Positions 7,678 to 18,100 of a DNA stretch of 64,000 bases are shown here, piece by piece. The notes beneath the pieces were generated by a model. It made no database searches. It was not told where the DNA came from and saw only the letters and a program-made list of their open reading frames with translations. The position numbers and the translations under genes were made by a program. Source of the DNA: Fibrisoma limi BUZ 3 (GTDB lineage Bacteria; Bacteroidota; Bacteroidia; Cytophagales; Spirosomataceae); the NCBI RefSeq assembly GCF_000296815.2, contig NZ_CAIT01000006.1:1556777-1620776 (forward strand). Direction: 5' to 3'. Position 1 is the first letter of the stretch, and each line of letters begins with the position of its first letter.

Positions 7678-9483
7678 CTACTGGCGTTGACAATTCCTGA
7701 CTCTATAAATCTTGCCATCTGATTTGGTGTACAGATAGAATACGTTGTTGAGTCCCACGCCAAAACGCAGATCCGCTTTCTGAGCGCCCGTGAGCGTCCG
7801 GAATGTGGTCAGGCTATCCCCTACCGCGATCTGCAACTCTTCAATAGGTGCCTGTTTGCCGAGCTGTAACTGATCGCTGTCGACGTAGAAAACCCGGCCG
7901 TTTACAATGTCGCCGAAGATATATTTACCCTTCAGCAGAGGGATTTCCGATCCTGTGTACACAAACCCGCCCGAAAAGGCATTGCCCTCATCGTGATCGT
8001 AGAGCGCAACGGGATAGACGTACTGAAGGCTGGCGTCGTGTTCGGGCAGCGCGTACACCTTATCCATTTTGCCCCGGTAATTCATCAGAAATAATCCCTC
8101 GCGCTCCGGCCAGCCATAATCGGCCCCGGCCATGCCCAGGTTCAGTTCCTCCGCATTAGCGTGCCCAATATCGGAGATCAGCATCTTACCGTCAGGGGTC
8201 CAGGTGATGCGGTTGGGATTCCGAAAGCCCCGACAAAAAACCTCGCCCAGCGTAGCCGGGTCGTTGTCTTCCGCATACGGATTACTGGCTGGGATGCCGT
8301 ACCGGCCGTTTTTGCTGTTCCGTCCCTGCGGATCGATCCGGAGCACCGAACTCCAGATACGGCCCTTCGTATTACAGATGAACGGGTAGCCATTTTCAGT
8401 GGCTCCTCCGTCGCCCACACCGATGTACAGCAGACCATAGTCCTGACCACCGGGTTTCGCCAGCGGGTTAAACGTAATCTCCTGCACGCCGTGAATGGGC
8501 GATACCATATTCACGCGCATCAGCTCCCGCCCTGACCCGGCAAACGTCGCGCTTGTCGGGTCGGTTATCTTCCATTCGGTCAGCACCCATTGCAGGGCTA
8601 CCTTAATTGAATCAGGATAAGCGAAATCAGCGGGGGCGGTGTTGGCCTTTTCCGTATGGGTGGTGTAGAAAAGACCATTTTTGTAAAAATCGGGGTGAAA
8701 GGCGTAACTACCGAAGCCCGTCGCATGACCAGGGGTGTGAATGAAATCCGGGCGCTCCTTGGCCATTTCCATGTACACCCGAAGCTTATCGTTCACAATC
8801 TCGTAGAGCGTACCGCGCAGGTCTTCCAGAAACAGCCGGTCGGGCGAACCGGGCAAAACCAGCATTTTGTTGATCCGGGCTACTGGAGCCTTTTCAGCAG
8901 TGGCGGGTGCCGTAATCACCTCCTCCAGGCTGAGCCGTAAACCAGAACTGGCGATGCGGGCGGGAATGGGGTCCAGCAGCGCTGCGCCCAGACGAGCATC
9001 GGCGGCCGCCGACGCTTTCTGTTTCTGGTTGACGCGTATGTACGACATGATGGCCTGCACATCGCCGTCGCTCAGGGTCGTAAAGGCGGGCATCGCCTGC
9101 TTGTATTCGTCGAACAGCCTGACGGCCCGGGCATCTCCGCGCTTGATGACATCGGGCGCGTTGCGAATAAATTTTCGTATCCAGTCGGGCGATACTTCGC
9201 TGGTAACCTCCGACAGATTAGGCCCAATCCCTTTCTGTAAAAAATTATGACAGGCTGAGCAGTTGCTCTGAAACAACTGCTGTCCTTTGGTCAGAACCTG
9301 CTTATCCGTTGAATACGAATTCGTTGCCGAAGCAGTCCGCTCTGGTGATGTTGCCGGTTTCTGAGCAACGGTACGTTGTGCGGTTGCAGACAACCCGCCA
9401 AGCATCCCGAGCACAAGCAGCAGGCATCGTATCGGTTTTTTGTAAGTTGGAATAGTCAATGAGGAATGGGTAGGTATAGGCAT
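7678..9483 (-). CDS. Cytochrome c / PQQ-type sorbosone dehydrogenase fusion
   Basis: A 601-aa exported protein. After a signal peptide (about 1-36), a class I cytochrome c domain (about 55-155) has haem motif CSACH (75-79) and a distal Met in AMPAF. A glucose/sorbosone dehydrogenase beta-propeller follows (about 185-595), with GFGSYAFHPDFYKNGLFYTTH, a calcium-type acidic loop and GEVFCRGFRNPNRITW. Known relatives are soluble aldose dehydrogenases using PQQ; fusion to cytochrome c suggests direct electron transfer to the respiratory chain. It is separate from, but functionally similar to, the copper-fused dehydrogenase at the left edge. Confidence 0.88.
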   Translation of the reverse strand: MPIPTHSSLTIPTYKKPIRCLLLVLGMLGGLSATAQRTVAQKPATSPERTASATNSYSTDKQVLTKGQQLFQSNCSACHNFLQKGIGPNLSEVTSEVSPDWIRKFIRNAPDVIKRGDARAVRLFDEYKQAMPAFTTLSDGDVQAIMSYIRVNQKQKASAAADARLGAALLDPIPARIASSGLRLSLEEVITAPATAEKAPVARINKMLVLPGSPDRLFLEDLRGTLYEIVNDKLRVYMEMAKERPDFIHTPGHATGFGSYAFHPDFYKNGLFYTTHTEKANTAPADFAYPDSIKVALQWVLTEWKITDPTSATFAGSGRELMRVNMVSPIHGVQEITFNPLAKPGGQDYGLLYIGVGDGGATENGYPFICNTKGRIWSSVLRIDPQGRNSKNGRYGIPASNPYAEDNDPATLGEVFCRGFRNPNRITWTPDGKMLISDIGHANAEELNLGMAGADYGWPEREGLFLMNYRGKMDKVYALPEHDASLQYVYPVALYDHDEGNAFSGGFVYTGSEIPLLKGKYIFGDIVNGRVFYVDSDQLQLGKQAPIEELQIAVGDSLTTFRTLTGAQKADLRFGVGLNNVFYLYTKSDGKIYRVRNCQRQ

Positions 9484-9560
9484 CAGAATTCCTGTAAAAG
9501 GTGTTGCTACGTAATTTATGACACAAGATGTTAGTTGTCGTAATCAAATCTTGTGTACTA

Positions 9561-9590
9561 CGCCGTGTTTTCTTTAAAAAGAACACGGCG
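9561..9590. repeat. Intergenic hairpin upstream of sorbosone dehydrogenase
   Basis: Arms CGCCGTGTT (9561-9569) and AACACGGCG (9582-9590) are perfectly complementary around a T/A-rich loop. It lies in the 263-nt gap between the divergent dehydrogenase and lipoprotein genes, about 80 nt upstream of the dehydrogenase start. It could be an operator or a transcript leader structure. There is no clean T-tract immediately after it on either strand. Confidence 0.4.
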
Positions 9591-9746
9591 CTGGTTTATA
9601 ATCATGTACGCTACAAAAAATGTAGCCACGCCCTGACTCCTCCCCCAGGATAGTACAAAAAAGAACCAGTGCCTCTTTTTCACGGCCATCCAACGGCTGC
9701 CGCTGGTTATGATAAAGATTCAACTAAGCACAAGGGCGAATAGACT

Positions 9747-10118
9747 ATGAGGTTGCGGTGGATAACAGTGGCGGTGGTTGGTCTGTGGCTGGTATGCAGT
9801 TGCTCAACGGGCGTCCGAGATATCGACTTTGAAGGCAGACGCTACTGGGTAACTGTCGACGCGGATTCAGCAAAGGGTGTCGACAGTTCCAGGCTGGCGC
9901 AACTACGTACCATGGAAACGATGTACAGCTTCAGCAAAAACGGGCGGGGCCGACAACACACCAGACAGGGTACGGTCTCAGACGATGCGCTGTTTAACTG
10001 GCAGATTATCGGTGACAGCCTCAACATCAACCAGGCAACTTTTGCCGTTGAACAACTGGACAATGGCTACAAACTTAGTTCGGATTCGGCGGTGCTGTTC
10101 CTGCACCAGCAGCCCTGA
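9747..10118 (+). CDS. Small putative lipoprotein
   Basis: 123 aa. The N-terminus is a lipoprotein signal (hydrophobic VVGLWLVCSC with lipobox Cys at 19), so it is probably anchored to a membrane. The mature part is small and polar, with no recognised domain; sections such as GTVSDDALFNWQIIGDSLNI suggest a beta-rich fold of the kind seen in lipocalin-like Bacteroidota proteins. It converges with the VCBS gene, whose stop is 17 nt downstream. Confidence 0.65.
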   Translation: MRLRWITVAVVGLWLVCSCSTGVRDIDFEGRRYWVTVDADSAKGVDSSRLAQLRTMETMYSFSKNGRGRQHTRQGTVSDDALFNWQIIGDSLNINQATFAVEQLDNGYKLSSDSAVLFLHQQP

Positions 10119-10134
10119 GCGTAGCGGCATCGGT

Positions 10135-13100
10135 TTACCAGCTATGCACAACGAACCGACCGTTGTTCGTCGCGGTGACGACCCGCCTGCCGGGAAACAG
10201 TCGGTACGATTTTCGGGTATCGCCCCGCAGCCGGAGGCCACTCCGTTCGGCATCAACAGCCGTAAAACCGCCTTTTCCATTGCCCAGCAACAGTACGCCC
10301 TGGGAAGCATCCTGACGGCCCATGTTTACTTCGTTGGCATAGAAATTTCCCGTTACCAGGGCATCGGGGTGACCGTCCTGGTTGAAATCATCTATCACAA
10401 AACCCGCTACTGGAGCCTGCTGTACCGGCAGGGGCAATGGCCGCAGCCTGAACTGACCACTGCCGAGGTTTTCGGCGTAGCAGCTTTGCAACTGAGTCAC
10501 CTGCCCAACCCAGGCCCCGTCGCGTTCGTCCGCTTTAAACAGGTCGGCAAAGGTTACTTCGGCGTAATCGACGTAACGGGGATACTTCCGACGAAACTGA
10601 ATAATCTGCTGATTCAGGGCTTCGCGCGGGAGAACCGGATAGCATTGGCCTTGCAGAAAAAAGCCCATGATGGGATCAATCTGGCCATCCTGGTTAAAGT
10701 CTTTGGCCACGATCTGTACCGGCTCATCAACCGATGCCCGATAGATGGTATTCAGCCCTTCATTGCCCAGCAACAGATCGGGATCGCCGTCGTGGTCAAA
10801 GTCGGCCACCGACACGCAATTCCACCAGCCCATCGTACTGTCGGTAGCACTGGATACCGGCGATACGGGGCTAAACGAGCCTCGCTGGTTGAGCAACACA
10901 GTCGGGGCCATCCACTCACCAACCAGCACCAGGTCCGTATCCGTATCCTTGTCAACATCGACGGGGATTGCATCGCAGACCATACCGGCCTGCCGGAGCG
11001 TCGGAGCCACCCGGGCAGTTACGTCCCGGAAACGTCCGTTTTCGTTCTGAAACAGGTAGCTACCGGCAGGCATGGGGTATTGGCCGGGTACCTGTCGTCC
11101 GGTGATGAGCAGGTCTGCGTCACCGTCCCGATCGTAATCGAAGCCGCGGACCGCCTGGCTGCTGACCGATAGCCGAGGCAAGGCATCCGGTACGGGCGTG
11201 AGTGTGCCCCGGCCATCATTACGGTACAGTATGGGCTGGTAGGCGTCTGTTGCGGTCAACGGCCGTTCGTTGCCCCCACCGACCAGCAGTACGTCGAGGT
11301 CCCGATCATTATCGGCGTCGAATAACAGTACGTCACCGGCTTCCAGCGGACTTTGGATCAGCCAGGGTTGCGCCCGGAAGCCCCCCCCCGGCTTTGCCCA
11401 AAACAGGGTTCCGGCGCTACCCCGGTAAGATGGGCCGACCACTACGTCGGCAAGGCCGTCGCCGTTCAGGTCGCCTACCCCAACGGCCGGACCGCTCCGC
11501 GACAGCATTTTATGAAGGGCGGGTGTGGTCTTGAAATCGACGAAATCCGACTCCTGATGGATGAACTGAAACTGACTCGTATCGGCCTGGAAAAGCGGCT
11601 TTGGCGAAGAGGCCGGCATGGCAGGTGCGGAACGGCTCTCGGATTGCCGAAAGAGCAAGCGTTGGTTAGCGGCTACCTTGTAACGCGTTTCTACGCGCCC
11701 ATCGACCCACCGCACCTGCACCGAGTCGAGCCATTTAGCCGAGCCAGTACCGATGGTAAATTCCGGCTCCACCGACGATAGGTACCCCCGAACGGCCTGA
11801 TTTTCGTAACGCTGCTGCCGCCCTTTCTGCCAGACAGTAAGCGTCGCGCCCAGTCCGGTTCGGTTACCAGCTTCACCCGCGAAAGAAACCGCCAGAAAAC
11901 CGTTCTTGTCCTGCTCCCGTGTGGTATTACGAAAAATAGAGGCTTCCTCATCAATATTGTTGATCACCAGATCAAGGTCACCATCGCGGTCGAGGTCGGT
12001 GTAGACGGCTCCATTGGCGTACGACAGTTCGTCGAGACCCCACTCATCCGAAACGTCCTCAAACGCCAGATCGCCGGACGGATCACCCATACGACTCCGA
12101 AAGGCGTAGTTGCGAAGTTTTATTTCCGGTATCTTGTCCAGCAGCTTCGCCCGTCGTTTCTGCCGGGCCGAGTCAGTCCCGAACAAGTCAAAATCTTCGG
12201 TGAAATTGATAAAATCCCGATCGGTGACATTTTTGCGGTAGCCGTTGGTGATGAATACATCGCGGTGACCGTCCTGGTCGAGGTCGGCCAGCAGCACGGA
12301 CCAGCTCCAGTCGGTGCGGGCCAGCCCCGCCAGCAGCCCTACTTCGCTGAACATCGGCAGCCCGTTGTGGTTTCCCGTATTGAGTTGCAGCGTATTGCGC
12401 ATATACTGCAACTGGTAGCCGTATTGCGGTCGCAGGCTGAGTTCTTTTTTGTCAAAATCCTGACCGGCCAGCATCTGCTTCAGCCGTTGATTCGATTCGG
12501 GCAGCATATCCAGTTGAAGCAGATCAGGTCGCCCATCGTTGTTCAGATCGCCCGCGTCGATACCCATGCCATACAGGCTGGTATGCGCCGTCGCTTCCCG
12601 AACTACGTTTTTGAACGTACCGTCGCCTTGATTCAGGTATACTATGTCGCTGCTCAGAAAGTCGTTGGAGCAGTAAATATCCGGCCAGCCATCGCCGTTT
12701 AGGTCCGACACGACGACGCCAAGTCCCAACCCTTCGAACCGGATACCGGCTTCTTTGGATACGTCGGTAAAGCGTGGGGCGGAGAGCGTGTTTTTTTTCC
12801 CCTCTGCCCCACGCCCCCTGCCCCCTGCCCCCTGCCCCACGCCATCATTCCGGTACAACCGGTCGGTAGACGGATACGTACCGTCATTGATCGCCGGGCG
12901 CAGGTAGTTGGGATTCTGAACGTCGGGGGCCGTATTGAGCAGAAAGCAGTCCAGATCGCCGTCGCGGTCGTAGTCGACGAAAGCGGCCTGGGTGGTAAAT
13001 CCCTCGTAGTCAAGGCCATAGTGGGCGGCTTCCTCCCGGAACGTAGGATGAGCCGTTCGCTGGTTGATGAACAGCAGATTGCGTGAGTTTTTGAAATTGG

Positions 13101-13515
13101 AATGAGCCGCTACCCCGACGTAGATGTCGTCCCAGCCATCCTGATTGATGTCCACTACCGAAACCCCCGTACACCAGCGGTCGGTCGTTACCCCGGCGGC
13201 TTCCGTAATGTCCTGAAACCGCAGGGTAGTGGAGTCACTCTGATTGAGGTATAATCGGCAACTGACCTGATTGCCAGAAAAAAACAGATCGGGCCGACCG
13301 TCGCGGTTGAAGTCGCCGACGCCCACGCCCCCGCCATTGTAGAAGTTGGTAAACGTAAAGGCATTGAGGGAGTCGCTGGCGGCAATCCTATTGGTGAAGG
13401 TAACGCCCGAATCGTCGGGGTCAATTTTCTCGAAAAGCCGTTGCCGCCCATCCCGACAGCCTGCCAGAAGCAGGCACGTGAGCAAAAGCATTGACTGCAA
13501 AGACGTAACGTACAT
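10135..13515 (-). CDS. VCBS/FG-GAP repeat lipoprotein with ASPIC/UnbV domain
   Basis: 1126 aa from the ATG at 13515, which gives a lipoprotein signal with lipobox LLAGC (Cys20). Many FG-GAP/VCBS propeller repeats are visible as DxDxDGxxD calcium loops (DFNRDGRPD, DLDQDGHRD, DYDRDGDAD, DFNQDGHPD). An ASPIC/UnbV domain lies mid-protein (NRTGLGATLTVW onward, about 560-640), with a second propeller after it. It is the last gene of the susC-susD operon, 71 nt after susD, and in Bacteroidota such proteins are common surface partners of SusCD systems. A start at 13584 would translate an intergenic repeat and was not chosen. A G-rich tandem repeat interrupts one propeller blade. Confidence 0.9.
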   Translation of the reverse strand: MYVTSLQSMLLLTCLLLAGCRDGRQRLFEKIDPDDSGVTFTNRIAASDSLNAFTFTNFYNGGGVGVGDFNRDGRPDLFFSGNQVSCRLYLNQSDSTTLRFQDITEAAGVTTDRWCTGVSVVDINQDGWDDIYVGVAAHSNFKNSRNLLFINQRTAHPTFREEAAHYGLDYEGFTTQAAFVDYDRDGDLDCFLLNTAPDVQNPNYLRPAINDGTYPSTDRLYRNDGVGQGAGGRGRGAEGKKNTLSAPRFTDVSKEAGIRFEGLGLGVVVSDLNGDGWPDIYCSNDFLSSDIVYLNQGDGTFKNVVREATAHTSLYGMGIDAGDLNNDGRPDLLQLDMLPESNQRLKQMLAGQDFDKKELSLRPQYGYQLQYMRNTLQLNTGNHNGLPMFSEVGLLAGLARTDWSWSVLLADLDQDGHRDVFITNGYRKNVTDRDFINFTEDFDLFGTDSARQKRRAKLLDKIPEIKLRNYAFRSRMGDPSGDLAFEDVSDEWGLDELSYANGAVYTDLDRDGDLDLVINNIDEEASIFRNTTREQDKNGFLAVSFAGEAGNRTGLGATLTVWQKGRQQRYENQAVRGYLSSVEPEFTIGTGSAKWLDSVQVRWVDGRVETRYKVAANQRLLFRQSESRSAPAMPASSPKPLFQADTSQFQFIHQESDFVDFKTTPALHKMLSRSGPAVGVGDLNGDGLADVVVGPSYRGSAGTLFWAKPGGGFRAQPWLIQSPLEAGDVLLFDADNDRDLDVLLVGGGNERPLTATDAYQPILYRNDGRGTLTPVPDALPRLSVSSQAVRGFDYDRDGDADLLITGRQVPGQYPMPAGSYLFQNENGRFRDVTARVAPTLRQAGMVCDAIPVDVDKDTDTDLVLVGEWMAPTVLLNQRGSFSPVSPVSSATDSTMGWWNCVSVADFDHDGDPDLLLGNEGLNTIYRASVDEPVQIVAKDFNQDGQIDPIMGFFLQGQCYPVLPREALNQQIIQFRRKYPRYVDYAEVTFADLFKADERDGAWVGQVTQLQSCYAENLGSGQFRLRPLPLPVQQAPVAGFVIDDFNQDGHPDALVTGNFYANEVNMGRQDASQGVLLLGNGKGGFTAVDAERSGLRLRGDTRKSYRLFPGRRVVTATNNGRFVVHSW
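12807..12839 (-). repeat. In-frame G-rich tandem repeat (G-quadruplex motif)
   Basis: The coding (minus) strand has about five consecutive runs of four or five G spaced by CA or CGT, a classical quadruplex pattern. In frame it encodes a Gly/Arg-rich insert (GQGAGGRGRGAEG) between two conserved FG-GAP segments, which suggests an intergenic-type repeat inside the gene. Confidence 0.65.
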
Positions 13516-13516
13516 A

Positions 13517-13573
13517 CGCAAAGGGCGCGAAGTTCCCTTTGCGCCCCTTGCGTAATTTGTTGCGTCCTTTGCG
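13517..13573. repeat. Degenerate GCAAAGG-type repeat between susD and VCBS gene
   Basis: CGCAAAGGG (13517-13525) and CCCTTTGCG (13535-13543) form a 9-bp inverted repeat. They are followed by further degenerate units ending in TTGCG and TTTGCGG up to the susD stop. It looks like a short intergenic repeat array; it could form an mRNA hairpin that sets susD versus VCBS expression. Confidence 0.45.
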
Positions 13574-13586
13574 GTTAAAAGCACTG

Positions 13587-15125
13587 TTAATACCCCGGAT
13601 TTTGGTCTTTGATGTCGAGCGCCGGGCTATTGTCGATTTCCTGCTGCGGAATGGGCAGCAGTTCGTGCTTGTTAGCCTGGAAATACGACAACGGCTCCGT
13701 TTTCAGCTTCTTGTTTTTCCGCCACCGAACGATATCGAAGTTACGAATCTGCTCGGCCGCCAGCTCAACCATGCGCTCGTGTACAATCGCGTCGAACACC
13801 TGATCCTTGTTGGCAACCGGAAAGTTCTTGGTCGGGTACGATGGCATGGCTACACTCTTCCGGGCCCGCACCTGGTTCATCAGCGAGATGGCAGCGGCTG
13901 AGTTCCCCAGTTCGTTCTCGCACTCGGCCATCAACAGCAGCACGTCGGCGTAGCGCATGATCCGCATGTTGATGCCGCTCTGCTGGTTAGCCGCACTGGA
14001 TTTGTACATCAGCGAATATTTCCGCCAGCTCACTTTAAGCGTTTTGCCGTTCACCACTGATGTGTTCCCCTGTACCATACTGGAGGTCAGGACAGTGGTC
14101 CCGTTGTTAAACATATCGCCTTCCGTCCAGTACGAAAAAGCGTAGCGCGGATCGTCCTTGGTATCGCCTTTCGCTACCATTTCGTACTCGTTCAGGATTT
14201 TGTTCGATGGGATTACGTTACGCCACGCGATGGCCGCGTACTCCTGCGAGCGAACCGTTTCCTCCTGCACGGCCGAACCATCGCTGTCGGCCCCCCAGTT
14301 ATAGGCTCCACCCGAGGGCGCATAGACCACCTCGAAGATTGATTCGGCGTTGAACTCCCCTTCCTCTGTGGTTATATCCACGTAGTTGTCTACCAGTCTG
14401 TACAGCCCCGAGTCAATGATTTTTTTCAACTCCGTCCGGGCGTTGGTGTAGTCGCCCTGCTGTAGGTAGATACGCGCCATCAGCAATTGGGCGGCCGATT
14501 TAGTTGCCCGGCCCAGGTTGGCCCCTGAATAGCTGGCGGCCAGCCCTTTCTCGGCCTCCTTCAGGTCGGCAATAGCAAAATCGTATACCTCTTTCTGTGA
14601 GGAACGGGGCAGCGATCCGTTTACCGATTTAACGAACTCCTTGTAGAGTGGTACGCCCCCGAAGAACGTAGCCAGTTCGTAGTAGGCCCAGGCCCGTAGG
14701 AAACGTGCTTCCCCCAGCAGCCGGTCGCGGTTAGCCGCCGGTACGCCCTGCACCTTCGCTCCTTTTTCCAGCACGATGTTGGCACGGTGGATGGTCCGGT
14801 ACCAGCCCTGCCAGATGCTGTTTATCAGCCCATTACCGGTATCATGCACCCCGATGAGCAACTGATTACGGGGTGTTTCGAGCTGACCGCCCCCCGACGC
14901 CATTTCATCACCGCGCAGGTCGTGCGTGAAGAACCACTCCCGCGACACCAGGCTATTGGATTGAACCAGGGCGTAAATGCCATTCACGCCCGCTGTCAGC
15001 TCACTCTCGTTATTAAAATACGTATCGAACGTAACGCCGTTGGGATTTACTTTATTCAGTTCGTCGTCGCTGCAGCTAACGGCCAGGCCAATCGACAGCG
15101 CACTTACTATCAGAATTTTTTTCAT
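13587..15125 (-). CDS. SusD/RagB family nutrient-binding outer membrane lipoprotein
   Basis: 512 aa with lipoprotein signal (Cys18, in SIGLAVSCSDDEL), an N-terminal SusD-like region (about 25-220; WQGWYRTIHRANIVLE, EARFLRAWAYYEL) and a C-terminal RagB/SusD domain (about 290-512) ending ALDIKDQNPGY. SusD proteins cap the SusC barrel from outside and capture the glycan. The gene lies 17 nt after susC, in one operon. Substrate is not deducible from sequence; the neighbouring hexosaminidase hints at an amino-sugar glycan but is not in the same transcript. Confidence 0.95.
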   Translation of the reverse strand: MKKILIVSALSIGLAVSCSDDELNKVNPNGVTFDTYFNNESELTAGVNGIYALVQSNSLVSREWFFTHDLRGDEMASGGGQLETPRNQLLIGVHDTGNGLINSIWQGWYRTIHRANIVLEKGAKVQGVPAANRDRLLGEARFLRAWAYYELATFFGGVPLYKEFVKSVNGSLPRSSQKEVYDFAIADLKEAEKGLAASYSGANLGRATKSAAQLLMARIYLQQGDYTNARTELKKIIDSGLYRLVDNYVDITTEEGEFNAESIFEVVYAPSGGAYNWGADSDGSAVQEETVRSQEYAAIAWRNVIPSNKILNEYEMVAKGDTKDDPRYAFSYWTEGDMFNNGTTVLTSSMVQGNTSVVNGKTLKVSWRKYSLMYKSSAANQQSGINMRIMRYADVLLLMAECENELGNSAAAISLMNQVRARKSVAMPSYPTKNFPVANKDQVFDAIVHERMVELAAEQIRNFDIVRWRKNKKLKTEPLSYFQANKHELLPIPQQEIDNSPALDIKDQNPGY

Positions 15126-15142
15126 GATGATTAGTGGGTTAA

Positions 15143-18100
15143 TTAAAAGCCAAGGTTAACACCTACGAGTAGCGTACGAGCCTGCGGATAGTTGGCGAAA
15201 TCAATGCCATTGTTCAGCAGGTTGTTGTTCCGGGTTGCAATCTCCGGGTCATAACCTGTATACTTCGTGAAAGTGAGCAGGTTATTGCTCGATACGTATA
15301 CACGCAGGCGGTTCATGTAGCCGCGGGTCGTTTTGCTGAGTACGGACGCCGGTATCGTGTAGCCGATACTCAGGTTTTTCAGCCGCAGGTATGAACCATC
15401 TTCAATGAAACGGTCCGACGTGCGCGAGTTCTGGTTGGGATCGCCACTGATCGAGCGGGGCACATCGGTATTGGTATTTTGCGGGGTCCAGGCGTTCAGT
15501 ACATCGGTCGTAGCGTTGAACAGCCGGAGCTGCCCCTGGCCAATCACTTTTGTACCGTTGTAGATCTTGTTGCCAGCCACGCCCTGGAAGAACACGGTAA
15601 AATCAAAGTTTTTGTAATTACCGGTCAGGTTCAGGCCGTAGTTGAACTTGGGAATGTAGCTGCCCAGATACGTCCGGTCGTTGGCGTCGATCCGACCATC
15701 ACCGTTCAGGTCACGGAACCGGATGTCGCCGGGGGCGGTTCTGTCGTTCTGGTAGAACGTTCTGTTGTTGCCGTCGATCGCGTTGGCGGCTTCAATCTCA
15801 CCCTGGTTCTGGAAGATACCATCGACTACCCAGCCGTAGAACGACTGGATTGGATAACCCACTTCCGTCCGGGTGATGTCGAAGCCTCCAAAGTCGGCAT
15901 TGGAGCCCGAGTTGATCGTCGCATTGGGCGTCGCCAGATTCAGCACCTTGTTACGCACCAGGTCGAATACGCCCGTAGCCGACCACTGAAAGCTCTTGCC
16001 GGAGTGATTGTACCCCAGGGCCAGTTCCAGTCCCCGGTTGCGGATACTACCCACATTGGCCAGCGGGCTGTTCGAGTACCCCAGCGAATTCGCCAGCGGA
16101 ACGCGCAGCAGCAGGCCATCGGTTTGCCGCTCATATACGTCGGCCGTCAGGCTGATCCGGTTGTTGAGCAGCGCCAGATCAAACCCGATGTCGGTGGTAT
16201 TGTTGATCTCCCAGCTCAGTTCGTTGTTACTCAATACGTTGATGTACGAACCCAGTTGCGTTGCGTTGTTGAACGGATACAGCGTGTTGTTGGCCAGCAC
16301 CAGCGCCTGCCAGTCGTAATCGCCGATGGCGTTGAAGCCAGTGCGACCGTAGCTCGCCCGCAGCTTCAGTTCGGAGATCAGTGGTACGTTTTTCATGAAC
16401 GATTCCTCACTGATACGCCAGCCTATCGAAGCCGCCGGGAACGTACCCCACTTGCGGCCAGGCGCGAACTTGGACGACCCATCGCGCCGAACCGACGCGC
16501 TCAGCAGGTATTTGCCGCCGTACTCGTAGTTGACCCGACCCACGTACGAAATCAGTAAGTTTTCATTCAGTGTGCTGGAACCGTTGGGGTTCGATACGCC
16601 CTGAATGACCTGAATGTTGTTGTCGGGGCGCTGACCGGTGGCCTGTATGAATCTCGACTCAGCCGACTGCCGCTCGGCGATGGCCGTGGCGTTGACGTAG
16701 TGTTTGCCAAACGTCTTGTCGAAGGTGAGCTGGTTGGTCAGCAGCAACGAGAAGAAGTTGGTGCGGTTTTCCGTCACGCTGGCCAGCGGGCGGCTGCGGT
16801 TACCGTCGTTGTAGATGGGCAGAAACCCGTTGAAGCGCGTCGTGGAAAAGTCGGTTCCCACGGTGAATTTATAGCGTAGCCAGTCGGCAAAGCGAATCTC
16901 GGCAAAGGCCGTTCCGAGAAGTTTAACGCCCCGGTCGGTCTGAAACTGCTGTTCCTGTTCGGCTACGCGGAGGGGGTTTTCGGGGTCGGTGGCATCGAGA
17001 CCCTGGGCAGTCGTACTGAAACCGCCCAGCTTCGTCGGGTCGCGTTCCGGCCAGTACGGGATCATCCGCATGATATTCATGACCAGACTGCGTCCCCCCC
17101 CGTCACGTTCGAGCCGCCGGAAATCGGTCGACGCCAGCAGTGTCTGGCCGATGGTCAGGAATTTGCTGAATTTATGATCTGAGTTGATACGGAAGCTCTG
17201 CCGGTTGTAGTCCGTAAACGGCAGGATACCCTGCTGGCTGAAGTGCCCCACCGACATGTAGAAGCGCGACTGGGCATTACCACCCGAGATGGAAAGCTGG
17301 TTGTCGGTGATGGGCGCATTCCGGAACATGACGTCCTGCCAGTCGGTGTCGGTCTGGGCAAACGTCTGGGTAGCGCCATCATAAATTGGCGTATTCAGGT
17401 TATTGAAACGCCCCGGCACCGGTTGTCCGGAAGCTGTCAGTAGGGACGTACCATAGCGAATATACTCGTCGCGGTTGAGCAGGTCGAGTGTCCGCCAGGC
17501 CGACTGTGTGCCGTAGTACGAATCCAGATTGATGTTGATCTTGCCGTTGTTAGATCCCTTTTTGGTCGTAATCAGAATCACGCCATTCGCAGCCCGCGAG
17601 CCGTAGATAGCTGCGGCACTGGCGTCTTTCAGAACCTCCAGCGACTCAATATCCTTGGGATCGATGTTGTTCAAACCACCCGCCGGTACGCCGTCGATGA
17701 CGTAGAGGGGATTTGGATTAAGGCTGATGGAGCCAACCCCCCGCACCCGCACAACGGGCTCAACCCCGGGGCTGCTGTTGTTGACAATGGAAACACCCGG
17801 TACACGGCCCTGGAGCGCCTGCTGGGGGCTGATGACGGGCAGGGCTTTCAACTCCTTGGGTGTTACGGTCGAAACGGCCGCCGTCAGCGACGATTTACGC
17901 TGGGTACCATAACCGACAACCACCACTTCGTTCAGGGCCTGCTGATCTTCCACCAGTTGGAGGCTTATCGTCGACTGGTTGCCAACGGGCACTTCCTGAC
18001 TCACGTAGCCGATATAGCTGAAGACCAGGGTTGCCGATGAGCCGGCGTTGATGGTATAACGGCCATCGCGGTCGGTAGCTGTACCGCGATTAGTCCCTTT

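Noticed and set aside
13516-13584. 23-codon N-terminal extension of the VCBS protein
   Set aside because: It translates the GCAAAGG-type repeat and would destroy the lipoprotein signal.
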